A stretch of 64,000 nt of DNA, from the NCBI RefSeq assembly GCF_010668395.1, contig NZ_WUEY01000003.1, forward strand, positions 124,001 through 188,000, read 5' to 3'. Position numbers and translations under genes: made by a program. The notes under the pieces were generated by a model. It had not been told where the DNA came from and made no database searches. It saw only the letters and a program-made list of their open reading frames with translations. This stretch comes from Martinezella lusitana. GTDB taxonomy: Bacteria > Pseudomonadota > Alphaproteobacteria > Rhizobiales > Rhizobiaceae. Shown here in pieces: positions 11,869-21,402 of the stretch (the first letter of the stretch is position 1; every line of letters starts with the position of its first letter).

Positions 11869-11900
11869 AAAAAAACCGGTCAGAGATGACCGGTTTTTTT
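11869..11900. terminator. Bidirectional intrinsic terminator between gltA and lpxB
   Basis: Symmetric hairpin: seven A, CCGGTCA, loop GAGA, TGACCGG, seven T. It gives a 7-bp GC-rich stem with a T tract on either strand. It terminates gltA (+, stop 17 bp before) and lpxB (-). The lpxB stop codon (11880-11882) and its last codons lie inside the hairpin. Confidence 0.93.
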
Positions 11901-13061
11901 ATGGGCGAGAACATCCAGAACAATTTGCGCCGCCTTGTCGCCGGGCGGCTCCTCGGTCTGCATTCGCTGCCAGACCAGATCATAGCCCGTCAGCATTGCC
12001 CTGCGCTCGGGAGTGTCGCTCGACAGGCGCTCCATGTAGCGGGCGAGCAGGCCGGGTCGCAACACATCGTTGATGAGTTCCGGCACAACGGCATAATCGG
12101 CAATCAGGTTCGGCAAGGCCGCCGACCATACCTTGATGCGCGACATCACGAATCTGGCCAACCACTCCGTCTTGTAGGTCGAAACCACGGGAACACTGGC
12201 AAGCCCCAGTTCCAGGATCACCGTGCCCGACGCAGCCATGGCAGCATCCGCCTGCGCGAAGGCATTCCACTTTGCATTCTGGCCGACCAGGATTTCAGGC
12301 TTGACGCCCCAGTTTTCGAGAAGCGAGCGTACCAGAGCTTCCTGCTTCGGCACGGTCGGCAGCAGGTAGCGAACATTATCATTTCGCCGACTAAGCTCTT
12401 TGGTAGCCTGCTCAAAAACCGGCAGAAGCTGGCGGATCTCCGAAGCGCGCGAGCCTGGGAGAAGAAGAACCGTCATCTGGGCATCGACCGCCTTTTCACC
12501 GCGCAAGGCGCGCTGTCGGCGCGTCTCCAGCAGATCGGTATCCACCGTCAGGCGATGGCCGACATAGGTCGTTGCCGGACCACCCAAACGCTGCATGGCT
12601 TCCGGCTCAAAAGGGAGTACGGCCAGCACATGATCGACATAGGCGAGCATCTTCTGCGCGCGATATTCCTTCCATGCCCAGACGCTAGGGCAGACATAGT
12701 TGACGATCGGGAGACCAGGCAGCGCCTTGCGCACCCGCTTCGCTACGCGATGGGTAAAATCGGGGCTATCGATGATCAGAAGTACGTCGGGCTTGGCGGA
12801 GATAATGGCATCAGCCGTCTGCCGGATGCGGGCAAGCAGCTTCGGCAGCCGCTTGATAACCTGGATGAAACCCATGATCGAAAGCTCAGAGTAGTCGAAA
12901 AGCGAGCGCAAGCCTTGCGCTTCCAACGCCTCGCCGCCGACGCCCACCAGCTCGACAGGCCCATTATAGCGCCGCTTCAGGGAAGCGACGAGATCGCCGC
13001 CCAGCAGATCGCCGGAAACCTCTCCCGCGACGACGGCAAGCTTCAAGGCGGCGCTGCTCAC
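11880..13061 (-). CDS. lpxB: Lipid-A-disaccharide synthase
   Basis: Joins UDP-2,3-diacylglucosamine and lipid X to form the lipid A disaccharide; a GT-B glycosyltransferase peripheral to the inner membrane. 393 aa, normal for the family, opening with LKLAVVAGEVSGD (GEVSGD at 13-18); later come the family stretches YVCPSVWAW and LLPGSRASEI. It overlaps lpxI by 4 nt. It is the last gene of the bamA-lpxD-fabZ-lpxA-lpxI-lpxB run, and its final codons (KKTGHL, stop) are part of the terminator hairpin shared with gltA. Confidence 0.97.
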   Translation of the reverse strand: MSSAALKLAVVAGEVSGDLLGGDLVASLKRRYNGPVELVGVGGEALEAQGLRSLFDYSELSIMGFIQVIKRLPKLLARIRQTADAIISAKPDVLLIIDSPDFTHRVAKRVRKALPGLPIVNYVCPSVWAWKEYRAQKMLAYVDHVLAVLPFEPEAMQRLGGPATTYVGHRLTVDTDLLETRRQRALRGEKAVDAQMTVLLLPGSRASEIRQLLPVFEQATKELSRRNDNVRYLLPTVPKQEALVRSLLENWGVKPEILVGQNAKWNAFAQADAAMAASGTVILELGLASVPVVSTYKTEWLARFVMSRIKVWSAALPNLIADYAVVPELINDVLRPGLLARYMERLSSDTPERRAMLTGYDLVWQRMQTEEPPGDKAAQIVLDVLAHKKTGHL

Positions 13062-13939
13062 ATGAAGCCCTCCGCGCTGAGGCCACGATCGATACCGCAG
13101 ACGAAAATTTCAGCGTCATCGGCCGCTTTAATCACAGCCTCACGGTCGAGGACCAGCGCCCGGCCCGCCTCCACCGCGACACCGGCAAGACCGGCCTTCT
13201 TGGCGTTCAGCACGGTCGAGACGCCGATAGAAGGCAGATCGGCGCGCACATCCTGCTGCGGTTTGCAGAGCTTCACCAGCACGCCGCGCCGACGGGTCGA
13301 TATACGGCCCTCTTCGCGCAGGCCGGCAACACGCTCGATCATCTTGTCCGTGCCTTCCGCGCCTTCCAGTGCGACGACACGGCCGCCGACGCTGACGGCA
13401 CCCTGCCCGACATCAAGCAATCCCAGCGCATCGGCGGCCTTCGCCCCTTGCGCGATATCACGCAAATCCTCGGAGGACGGCGACAGCCTGCCGAGCGGTC
13501 CGGTGGTCGCCAGCAGATCGGGCGCAATCTCATGCGCTCCAACGACGCGGACGCCGCCGGCTTCGATCAGACGGATGACCATCTGCAGCACGGCGTTGTC
13601 ACCGCCGGAAAGAAGCGTGCGAATGGTCAGGGGCAATTCCTTGATCACGCGCCACGTCGGATGAATCTCGCGCCAAGGCGGGCGGCGGGCGACACCGCCA
13701 GACATGACGACGCGGTCAACGCCATGGCGCCGGAACGTCGCTTCAAGGCCGGCAAAATTGCCGACACCGAGATTGGCGTGATCGAAAGCGGACCAATCTC
13801 GGTCCGCTTCGTTCGTCAGTGCGATAATAACCGGATTCTCGCCGGCCTGACGGGCGGCCTCGGCGACATAGACAGGCAAGAAGCCACTGCCTGCGATGAT
13901 CGCCAGCCTGCCTTTGCCGTTTTGGCCGGCCGAAACCAC
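13058..13939 (-). CDS. lpxI: UDP-2,3-diacylglucosamine pyrophosphatase, LpxI type
   Basis: LpxI hydrolyses UDP-2,3-diacylglucosamine to lipid X in lipid A synthesis; it replaces the unrelated LpxH in alphaproteobacteria. The core GRLAIIAGSGFLPVYVAE begins about 9 residues in, and the family (former DUF1009) segments VVMSGGVARRP, GGDNAVL and GVLVKLCKPQQD are present. I chose GTG at 13939, directly after the lpxA stop; a TTG at 13993 would add 18 residues (311 aa in all) that overlap lpxA and do not look conserved. The 3' end overlaps lpxB by 4 nt. Confidence 0.93.
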   Translation of the reverse strand: MVSAGQNGKGRLAIIAGSGFLPVYVAEAARQAGENPVIIALTNEADRDWSAFDHANLGVGNFAGLEATFRRHGVDRVVMSGGVARRPPWREIHPTWRVIKELPLTIRTLLSGGDNAVLQMVIRLIEAGGVRVVGAHEIAPDLLATTGPLGRLSPSSEDLRDIAQGAKAADALGLLDVGQGAVSVGGRVVALEGAEGTDKMIERVAGLREEGRISTRRRGVLVKLCKPQQDVRADLPSIGVSTVLNAKKAGLAGVAVEAGRALVLDREAVIKAADDAEIFVCGIDRGLSAEGFM

Positions 13940-13940
13940 G

Positions 13941-14756
13941 TCAGCTCTTGCCGCGATTGGGCGACGACAGCGCGCGATCGCTATCGGCTGCAATGAAATC
14001 CAGGATCTCGATCACTTCCTTGCAATCGGCATATTCGTCACGGATCGCGGCAGCGTTGTCACGGATCGAGCCTTCGCCTTCGAAGATGGTCTTGTAGGCG
14101 CGTCGAACCCTGTGAATAACCGCGCGGTCTATGCCTGCACGCGACATGCCGACAATATTGAGGCCGGAAAGCACACCCGGATTGCCGTTCAACATGCCGT
14201 AAGGGATGACGTCGTAGCTCGCAGCCGAAAGGCCGCCGATGAAAGCCTGCCGTCCGATGCGGGTGAACTGATGCACCGCGCAGCCGCCACCCAGAATGGC
14301 GCGATCCTCGACGACCACATGCCCCGCCAGCATGACGTTGTTGGACATGATGACGTTATTGCCGACGCGGCAATCGTGAGCGACATGGGAATTGGCGAGG
14401 AACAGATTGTTGTTGCCGACAATCGTCTTGCCGCCGTAGTCCGCCGTGCCGGTGTTGATCGTCACGCCTTCGCGGATCGTGCAGTTCTCGCCGACATCAA
14501 GCGTCGTCTCCTCGCCGCCGTGATGAACGCTCTGCGGGTCGCCACCGACAACGGCCATCGGGAATATCTTCGTTCCCTTGCCGATCGTCGTGCGGCCGGT
14601 AACGACAGCATGCGTCAACAGATGGACATTCTCATGCAAGACGACCTTGGGACCGACATGGCAGAAAGGTCCGACCACGACGTTTTCGCCGATGATGGCA
14701 CCATCCTCAACGACCGCGAACTTATGAATGCTCGCGCTTTTTGCGATGCTGCTCAT
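13941..14756 (-). CDS. lpxA: UDP-N-acetylglucosamine acyltransferase
   Basis: First enzyme of lipid A synthesis, transferring a 3-hydroxyacyl chain from ACP to O-3 of UDP-GlcNAc. 271 aa, a left-handed beta helix with many hexapeptide repeats (for example [18 protein letters not shown]) and a short helical C-terminus. The conserved [14 protein letters not shown] and [12 protein letters not shown] segments are seen. It overlaps fabZ by 4 nt upstream and abuts lpxI downstream, which supports one transcript. Confidence 0.97.
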   Translation of the reverse strand: MSSIAKSASIHKFAVVEDGAIIGENVVVGPFCHVGPKVVLHENVHLLTHAVVTGRTTIGKGTKIFPMAVVGGDPQSVHHGGEETTLDVGENCTIREGVTINTGTADYGGKTIVGNNNLFLANSHVAHDCRVGNNVIMSNNVMLAGHVVVEDRAILGGGCAVHQFTRIGRQAFIGGLSAASYDVIPYGMLNGNPGVLSGLNIVGMSRAGIDRAVIHRVRRAYKTIFEGEGSIRDNAAAIRDEYADCKEVIEILDFIAADSDRALSSPNRGKS

Positions 14757-15226
14757 GCCTCGTCCTGATCCTTCCTCACGATCATCGCACCGATATCGGC
14801 TTCAGCGACCAGAGAGCCATCGACCTTGGCATCGCAATGGAACTTCCAGATCGTACCGCGCTGCTTCAGCTTGACGACATGGAATTCGACACGGTCGCCC
14901 GGAACGACCGGCTTGCGAAAGCGGGCGTTATCGATCGTCATGAAATAGACGAGGTTGCCGCCGATGCCGTCCTTCCGCGCGCAAATCGCGCCTGCCGTCT
15001 GCGCCATGCCTTCGATAAGCAGAACGCCCGGCATGATCGGGGAACCCGGAAAATGCCCCGTGAACTGCGGCTCGTTGGCCGTCACATTCTTGATGCCGAT
15101 CGCGGAATTGTCACTATCGATCTCGATGATCTTGTCGACCATCAAGAACGGATAGCGATGCGGCAAAAGCTTCATAATTTCCAGAACGTCAGCCGACGAC
15201 AACGACGCCTTGGCTTCCTCAGTCAT
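14753..15226 (-). CDS. fabZ: 3-hydroxyacyl-ACP dehydratase
   Basis: Hot-dog fold dehydratase of fatty acid elongation, using the same 3-hydroxyacyl-ACP pool as LpxA and LpxD. 157 aa from the ATG at 15226; active-site H58 in GHFPG and E72 in IEGMAQ. A GTG at 15235 would add three residues, but the GGGAG site at 15237-15241 is correctly spaced (10 nt) for the ATG only. It overlaps lpxD by 8 nt and lpxA by 4 nt. Confidence 0.97.
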   Translation of the reverse strand: MTEEAKASLSSADVLEIMKLLPHRYPFLMVDKIIEIDSDNSAIGIKNVTANEPQFTGHFPGSPIMPGVLLIEGMAQTAGAICARKDGIGGNLVYFMTIDNARFRKPVVPGDRVEFHVVKLKQRGTIWKFHCDAKVDGSLVAEADIGAMIVRKDQDEA

Positions 15227-16286
15227 GCTCAGCACTCCCGTCTTTCTTGTCCCTGGCTCCTGACCGCTTCGCGATCTCCGCCGATTCCCTTAGAAAATCC
15301 CATAGGGGCCGTGCTGGAAGACCAGCGTAACGCTCGCCCGCCGGAATACTGTTCATCACACCGCTCTTGGCGCCGATCTGTACGCCATCGCCGATGTGGA
15401 TATGACCATTCAAACCCGCCTGACCGCCGATCTGCACACCGTCGCCGATCACCGTGCTGCCGGCGATGCCGACCTGGCTGACGATGGCGCAATGGCGTCC
15501 AATGCGAACGTTATGTCCGATCTGGACCTGATTGTCGATCTTGGTGCCTTCGCCGATCACGGTATCGTCCATCGTACCGCGATCGATCGTGGTGTTGGCG
15601 CCGATCTCGACATTATCCTGGATGATAACCCGGCCGATCTGCACGATCTTCACCATGCCGCGCGGACCCGGAGCATATCCGAAGCCGTCCTGTCCGATGC
15701 GCGCGCCGTTGTGAATGATGACGCCATTGCCGAGATAGGCACAGAGCACGCTCGCGCCGCCGCCAATGCTGCAACTACGCCCGATCTTCACGCCCGGCCC
15801 GATGAGGGCATTTGCGCCGATATACGTACCCTCGCCGATGTCGGCGCCTGCGCCGATAACCGCACCCGGCTCGACACTTATATTAGCCTCAAGCTTTGCC
15901 GTGGCATCGATAGTCGCAGCAGGCGAAATCGTTCCCGGGTTCGGCGTGAACACCACCGGGCGCATGGCTTCCGGGTGCAGCAAGCCGCCGACAATGGCAA
16001 AATCCGTATGCGGCTTCCTGGACAGAAGCACCGGGATATGTTCGGGAACGAAAGATTTCAGTGCCGGCAGGCAGATGATGGCCGAAGCCTTGCACGTCTC
16101 CAGCTCAGCACGATTCTTCCGGGAAAGGATATAACAGATATCACCCTCGCCTGCCCGGTATACGGGGGCGATAGACCTGATGACGACCTCCGAAGAGGCC
16201 GCATCGGCAAGTTCCGCCCCAAGATGCTCAGCCAGTTGCTTTAAACTGACGCCAGCGTGGGGCGGGAAAAAATCAATATGTTCCAT
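15219..16286 (-). CDS. lpxD: UDP-3-O-(3-hydroxymyristoyl)glucosamine N-acyltransferase
   Basis: Third lipid A enzyme, adding the N-linked 3-hydroxyacyl chain. 355 aa from ATG at 16286 (GGAG 9 nt upstream); a GTG at 16292 is too close to that site. An N-terminal uridine-binding domain (about 1-105) is followed by left-handed beta-helix hexapeptides to about 320, with the catalytic-His segment [10 protein letters not shown] short C-terminal tail is rich in K, R and D. It sits 46 bp downstream of bamA and overlaps fabZ. Confidence 0.97.
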   Translation of the reverse strand: MEHIDFFPPHAGVSLKQLAEHLGAELADAASSEVVIRSIAPVYRAGEGDICYILSRKNRAELETCKASAIICLPALKSFVPEHIPVLLSRKPHTDFAIVGGLLHPEAMRPVVFTPNPGTISPAATIDATAKLEANISVEPGAVIGAGADIGEGTYIGANALIGPGVKIGRSCSIGGGASVLCAYLGNGVIIHNGARIGQDGFGYAPGPRGMVKIVQIGRVIIQDNVEIGANTTIDRGTMDDTVIGEGTKIDNQVQIGHNVRIGRHCAIVSQVGIAGSTVIGDGVQIGGQAGLNGHIHIGDGVQIGAKSGVMNSIPAGERYAGLPARPLWDFLRESAEIAKRSGARDKKDGSAEHD

Positions 16287-16338
16287 AAGCACCAGCTCCA
16301 GAAACGGTGTTTAAGCCCGCAGTTCTGGACTGCCGATA

Positions 16339-18672
16339 TCAGAACTGGTTGGCGATGCCAAACCGGAAATTCTCAACCTTATCGTAGTCTTCCTTGAGAA
16401 CCGGCACAGCATAGTCAACGCGGATGACACCGAACGGCGACGACCAGATCAGGCCCGCGCCAAGCGAGGCACGGATCGAGCTGTCGTTATGAAGCGTATC
16501 GCCGAAGAGATCCGCCTTGTTGCCGTAGAGAGTGCCCGCATCGGCAAAGGCTGCGATACGCAGACCGATATCCTGCGGAACACCCGGCATCGGCATGCTC
16601 GCTTCAGCCGAAGCGGTCACGTAGGTCGTACCACCGAGCGGGTCGCCATGCGACGAACGGGGGCCGATACCGGCATTCTCGAAGCCACGGATTTCACGGC
16701 CGCCGAGGGTGAACTGATCGAAGACGTTCAGCTTGCCATCCGTCGGCATCACGTAACCGGCACCGACCGTCAGCGAGCCGATGATATCGGCTTCGTCGCT
16801 GATCATCTGGTAGTAACGGGCCTTACCGCTCAGCTTGTAGAAATCGGAGTCGCCGCCGAGACCCGCATATTCATGCGTGAACTTGGCAATAAGACCTTCA
16901 CGCGGCAGATTCTGATCGTCCAGCGTGTTGTAGGTGAACGTCTGCGAGATCGTCGACTGCACCCAAGGACCGTTCTCAACGAGGTTGAGGTACGGAGCCG
17001 AAAGATTGTCCTGCCAATCATTCGTGCCGTCATAGGTCAGGCGCTTGTAGTTATAACGCAGCGTCGTTGCCAGGTTCTCGGTGATCGGCGCGGTCACGCG
17101 CAGCGAGAAACCTTCTTCCGAATAGTCGTAATAATCGTCGCTCGACGTCTGGTTCTTGAAGATATCGAAACCGGCAGCCAGGCGATAGCCAAGGAAGTAA
17201 GGCTCGGTGAACGAGATGTTGTAGGTACGGTTACCTTCCGTACCGGCACCAGCGGCGATACGGATGTACTGGCCGCGACCGAGGAAGTTCTTTTCTTCGA
17301 CCGAAGCTTCGAGCAGCAGGCCACCGTTGTTGCCGACGGCGTAACCGGCACCGATACCGAACGAGCCGGTCGGCTGGTCTTCGACGTTGACGATAACGAC
17401 CACGCGATCCGGGGCACTGCCCTGCGCCGTGGTGATGTCGACCTTGGTGAAGTAACCCAGCGCATCAAGGCGACGCTTGGCACGCGTGATCATTTCCTGA
17501 TTGAAGGCATCGCCTTCGTTGAGGTCGAATTCGCGGCGGATGACGTAATCGCGCGTGCGGGTGTTGCCGCGGATTTCGATACGCTCGACATAGGCGCGCT
17601 CGCCCTGATCGACCAAGTATTCGATACCGATGGTGTGACCGGACAGATCACGGTTGCCACGCGGCGTAATGCGAGCGAACGGATAGCCCGCGGATGCTAC
17701 GCGCTTGGAAATGTTCTCGATCGAAGTCTGGATGTCCTTGGCGCTGTAGACGTCACCCTTGTGGGTGATGACAAGACCCTTCAGCTCGTCGGCATTGACG
17801 CCGTCGACCGTCGAGATGACGTTGATGTCGCCGTAGGTGTAGCGCGGACCTTCATCGACATTGAAGTTCAGCGTGTATTCGTTGTTCTGCTCGTTGAGCG
17901 TCGCATCGGCGCTGACGATGCGGAAGTCGGCATAGCCATGGTTGTAGTAGAACTGACGCAGGGCATCCTGGTCGGCTTGCTGGCGATCAGGGCTGTAAAC
18001 GTCCTTACGGGTCAGGAACGACAAGAAGTTGCTCTTCTTGGTGCTGATGACCGAAGCAAGGCGACCGCTGCCATAGGCTTGATTGCCCGAAAAGTTGATC
18101 TTGTCGATCTTGGTGCGATCGCCTTCGTTGATGACGAAAGCCACATTGAGGCGGCCTGGCGAAACCTCGGCGGTCTGCGTCGTCACCTGCACGTCGTTAC
18201 GACCGATGGAGGCGTAGGCATCCTTGATGGTCTTGATATCGGCCTGGACGGTCGCTTCGTTGTACGGACCCGCGGAATGGGTCTGAACGATACCTTCGAG
18301 CTTGTCGTCCTTGATCTTGCGGTTGCCGTTGAAGACAACGGCGTTGATCAGCTTGTTTTCCTTGACCGATATGACCAGGGAGCTGCCCGAAACGGTAATG
18401 TGGACATCGGAGAAATATCCGGTCGCGTAGAGCTGCTTTACCGAAGCATCGATGTCACCGGGGGAGAAGCTCTTACCGGGCTTGATCGTGATATTGTCCC
18501 GAACAGCAGCCTCGCCGACACGTTCAGCACCACGAACGTCAACCCGCTGAATGACAGCTGCTTCCGCGACTGAGGCAGAGGCAAGGGTGACAACACCAGC
18601 GCCCGACGCAACAACACTAGCAGACAGCGCTACCGCCGACACTGCGTTCAAAAATCTTGAACCAGCCTTCAT
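16339..18672 (-). CDS. bamA: Outer membrane protein assembly factor BamA
   Basis: Essential core of the BAM complex that folds beta-barrel proteins into the outer membrane. 777 aa: signal peptide with cleavage near AEA (about residue 38), five POTRA domains (about 40-430), then an Omp85 16-strand barrel ending in the aromatic C-terminal signature FGIANQF. It has the usual length. Gene order rseP-bamA-lpxD is conserved in proteobacteria; unlike in E. coli no skp (ompH) lies between bamA and lpxD. Confidence 0.97.
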   Translation of the reverse strand: MKAGSRFLNAVSAVALSASVVASGAGVVTLASASVAEAAVIQRVDVRGAERVGEAAVRDNITIKPGKSFSPGDIDASVKQLYATGYFSDVHITVSGSSLVISVKENKLINAVVFNGNRKIKDDKLEGIVQTHSAGPYNEATVQADIKTIKDAYASIGRNDVQVTTQTAEVSPGRLNVAFVINEGDRTKIDKINFSGNQAYGSGRLASVISTKKSNFLSFLTRKDVYSPDRQQADQDALRQFYYNHGYADFRIVSADATLNEQNNEYTLNFNVDEGPRYTYGDINVISTVDGVNADELKGLVITHKGDVYSAKDIQTSIENISKRVASAGYPFARITPRGNRDLSGHTIGIEYLVDQGERAYVERIEIRGNTRTRDYVIRREFDLNEGDAFNQEMITRAKRRLDALGYFTKVDITTAQGSAPDRVVVIVNVEDQPTGSFGIGAGYAVGNNGGLLLEASVEEKNFLGRGQYIRIAAGAGTEGNRTYNISFTEPYFLGYRLAAGFDIFKNQTSSDDYYDYSEEGFSLRVTAPITENLATTLRYNYKRLTYDGTNDWQDNLSAPYLNLVENGPWVQSTISQTFTYNTLDDQNLPREGLIAKFTHEYAGLGGDSDFYKLSGKARYYQMISDEADIIGSLTVGAGYVMPTDGKLNVFDQFTLGGREIRGFENAGIGPRSSHGDPLGGTTYVTASAEASMPMPGVPQDIGLRIAAFADAGTLYGNKADLFGDTLHNDSSIRASLGAGLIWSSPFGVIRVDYAVPVLKEDYDKVENFRFGIANQF

Positions 18673-18870
18673 TTCACTTCTTACCTTTTTTCAATCGTCC
18701 CCAGCCCCGAGCGAACCCGATTCCGGCCACGTGTGTCGTTTTACCCGCTTTTGACATACAAGCAAGGGAGCACGTTAATTTCTGTTTACTTCATTTCAAA
18801 GCGTGGCTCATTCGCCACTACAGCTTTGAAACATCGTAAATAAATCGTAATTTCCTCTCTCGTTGCCCCA

Positions 18871-20544
18871 CTAGCCTATCCGGGAACTAATATCGTTCCA
18901 GGTCGCAAACACCATGAGCGAGAGCACCATCGCAAATCCAATCCGGAAAGCGATATCCTGTGCCCGTGCACCCAGAGGTTTTCCCCTTACGGCTTCAATC
19001 GCATAGAACATCAGATGCCCGCCATCAAGTACCGGCACCGGCATCAAATTTAATAACCCTATTGAAACAGAAAGTATGGCTGCAAATTGTAGCACCGCGG
19101 AGAAACCCAGGGTTGCCATTTGCCCGGACAACTGCGCAACCCGAATCGGACCGCCGAGCTGATCGGCCTTCATGTATCCGCCGATGACGTTGCCGATATA
19201 ATCGAAAGTGCCGGAGACGATGCTGCCGGTCTGCTTCACGCCTTCGGCAAGCGCCCTGAGCGGCCCGTATGCTTCGTAACGCAGCTTGATCGGCGTCTGG
19301 CCATCCGTGATGCCGATGGAGGCAATCTCCGTCTGGGCGCCAAAGACATCCGTCTCCTCGGACTTCCGCGGCGTCACCGTGACATCGCGCGTCTGGCCGT
19401 CGCGTTTGACCGTCAGCGTCATGGATTTGTCGGCATGCGCCGCGGCCAGGCGCTGCACCTCGCCGATGGAACCGATATCCCGTCCATCCACAGAAAGAAC
19501 GCGTTCACCGACTTCCAGACCCGCCGCCTGAGCCGGGCTGTCGGATGCGATCGACGCAACCAGCGGGTCGATCGGCGCAATGCCGATGCTGCCGACATCC
19601 TTCTTGTCGCCGGATGCATCCGTATCGACCAGCGTCTCGGCCACAATCGGGAAATCGCGGATCACGCCGTTGCGCTGTATCGTCAGCACGATGCTTTTGC
19701 CTGGGCGCTCGGCCACGTAACGACCGATATCGTAGTAGGTGGCAACATTGTTGCCATCTACCGCGATCAGGCGATCCCCGGCCTGCACGCCGGCCTTTGC
19801 CGCCGGACCACCCTGCTCTACCGCAGTCACGACCGGATCGACGAGCGCAATACCGATGCGGCCCATTTCCATCTTGTTGCCGAACTGATCGGTGTCCTCG
19901 ATGAGCTTCGGTACGATCCGGAAGTCGCGATTCTGACCGTCGCGCTCGACGGTCAGCACGATCGTGCGGCCGGGCCGCAAACCGACATAGCGCTGCACTT
20001 CGTCGAACGTGGATACCTTGGAGCCATCGATGGCAACGAGGCGGTCGCCGGGCTCGATACCAGCCTCGGCGGCTGCGCCGTCACGCGTCACCATCGCGAC
20101 GACGGGATCGGCGACGGTGCGGCCGTAGATGCTGAAAAGCACCGCAAAGATGGCAATGGCGAGAAGGAAATTGGCAATCGGACCGGCGGCGACCGTTGCA
20201 GCCCGCTTCCAGAGCTTGGCTCCGGCGAAGGACTGGGCGCGCTCCTCTTCCGTCATGGCCAAGAGCTGATCCACATCGGTCTTGCTGGAGGCATCCTCGT
20301 CGCCGAAGAATCGCACGTAACCGCCAAGCGGGATGAGAGAAAGCTTCCAGCGCGTGCCGTGGCTGTCGGTAAATCCGACAATCTCCGGGCCGAAGCCGAT
20401 CGAGAAGGCCATGACCCGGATACCCGACCAGCGGCCGATCAGATAATGACCCATCTCGTGCACGAAAACGAGCAGCGACAGGACGAAGACAAACGTGATG
20501 ACGTTGTTCGTCAAGAAACCGATGAAGCCAGCCGCGCTACCCAT
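18871..20544 (-). CDS. rseP: RIP metalloprotease RseP with three tandem PDZ domains
   Basis: Site-2-type intramembrane zinc protease of 557 aa. The zinc motif HEMGH is at residues 29-33 in the first membrane helix; the C-terminal catalytic LDGGH is at 507-511. Between the first helix pair and the C-terminal helices lie three homologous PDZ repeats starting at 145, 235 and 325, each exactly 90 residues, marked by AGxxxGDRLxAxDG motifs (AGIEPGDRL, AGVQAGDRL, AGLEVGERV). Family members commonly carry one or two PDZ domains (about 370-450 aa), so this is an enlarged form. Role inferred: cleavage of anti-sigma factors or signal-peptide remnants. It lies between cdsA and bamA. Confidence 0.95.
   Translation of the reverse strand: MGSAAGFIGFLTNNVITFVFVLSLLVFVHEMGHYLIGRWSGIRVMAFSIGFGPEIVGFTDSHGTRWKLSLIPLGGYVRFFGDEDASSKTDVDQLLAMTEEERAQSFAGAKLWKRAATVAAGPIANFLLAIAIFAVLFSIYGRTVADPVVAMVTRDGAAAEAGIEPGDRLVAIDGSKVSTFDEVQRYVGLRPGRTIVLTVERDGQNRDFRIVPKLIEDTDQFGNKMEMGRIGIALVDPVVTAVEQGGPAAKAGVQAGDRLIAVDGNNVATYYDIGRYVAERPGKSIVLTIQRNGVIRDFPIVAETLVDTDASGDKKDVGSIGIAPIDPLVASIASDSPAQAAGLEVGERVLSVDGRDIGSIGEVQRLAAAHADKSMTLTVKRDGQTRDVTVTPRKSEETDVFGAQTEIASIGITDGQTPIKLRYEAYGPLRALAEGVKQTGSIVSGTFDYIGNVIGGYMKADQLGGPIRVAQLSGQMATLGFSAVLQFAAILSVSIGLLNLMPVPVLDGGHLMFYAIEAVRGKPLGARAQDIAFRIGFAMVLSLMVFATWNDISSRIG
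19303..20112 (-). repeat. Three 270-bp in-frame repeats encoding PDZ domains of RseP
   Basis: The three units cover 19843-20112, 19573-19842 and 19303-19572. The protein repeats have a constant 90-residue period without indels (for example DPVVAMV, DPVVTAV, DPLVASI at the same position in each unit), while their sequences have diverged. That suggests old tandem duplication kept in register. Confidence 0.85.
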
Positions 20545-20568
20545 GCAACGATCCTGTTCGTGTTAATT

Positions 20569-21402
20569 TCAGACCCCGAGCAGAACGCCGCCCAATGAAA
20601 AGGTCTCGCCGCTCATTGTCAGCGATATTACGATAGCCAACAAAAACGCTGCAAAACAAGCAAAAATTAGTCCGTCGACCCGATCCATCACGCCGCCATG
20701 GCCGGGAATCAGATGACTGGAGTCTTTCACACCAAACTTGCGCTTGATGAACGACTCGAACAAATCGCCGATCTGGCTGCATACGGACAGTACCAGGGCA
20801 AGGACGGGAATCCTCAGATCATCGGCAGAAAAGAAGCTCCAGACGACAGCCGTTCCCGCGATGACAGCCGCGATGGCGCCGCCGATCGCACCCGACCATG
20901 TCTTGCCCGGCGATATGCGCGGGGCAAGCTTCGGCCCCCCGATGGCGCGGCCGACAAAATAGGCGAAAATATCGGTTGCCCATACCGTGGCGAAAACAAA
21001 CAGCATCAGCACGAAGCCGCGCAGATCGTCATCCCGAATCTCGGCAAGCGCGATCGCCGTCAATCCGGCATAGAATATGCCGCCCGGCAGCCACCAGCTT
21101 TTACCGCGAACGCCGACCATGACCGCCGTTACGACGACAAAGGCGGCCAGGACTTCGATGGAATAGACGGATTCGCTCAGGACCGTCGCGCCGGCGATCA
21201 GGACAAGCCCGAGCCATCCGAGGGCGTTGCCTTGCGGATCGCGACCGTGCAGGTCGGTTATCGTCGACCATTCGTAATAGACGAGAAGACCGATGGCCGC
21301 CGACAGAAAGCGAAAGCCGAGGCCTCCGAACCAGGTGGCCGCGAGAACGATGACGGCAAGGACTATGCCGGAAACAATGCGCAGCCTGAGTTCACGACTC
21401 AT
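20569..21402 (-). CDS. cdsA: Phosphatidate cytidylyltransferase
   Basis: Makes CDP-diacylglycerol from phosphatidic acid and CTP, the branch point of phospholipid synthesis. 277 aa with about seven membrane helices and the CDS signature near the C-terminus (FIKRKFGVKDSSHLIPGHGG, then DR). The ATG overlaps the uppS stop by 1 nt (TGATG). It is followed by rseP after 24 bp. No dxr gene lies between cdsA and rseP, unlike in E. coli. Confidence 0.96.
   Translation of the reverse strand: MSRELRLRIVSGIVLAVIVLAATWFGGLGFRFLSAAIGLLVYYEWSTITDLHGRDPQGNALGWLGLVLIAGATVLSESVYSIEVLAAFVVVTAVMVGVRGKSWWLPGGIFYAGLTAIALAEIRDDDLRGFVLMLFVFATVWATDIFAYFVGRAIGGPKLAPRISPGKTWSGAIGGAIAAVIAGTAVVWSFFSADDLRIPVLALVLSVCSQIGDLFESFIKRKFGVKDSSHLIPGHGGVMDRVDGLIFACFAAFLLAIVISLTMSGETFSLGGVLLGV

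Noticed and set aside
16489..18573. 694-codon plus-strand open frame opposite bamA
   Set aside because: BamA is unmistakable on the minus strand; the opposing frame is a codon-bias artefact.
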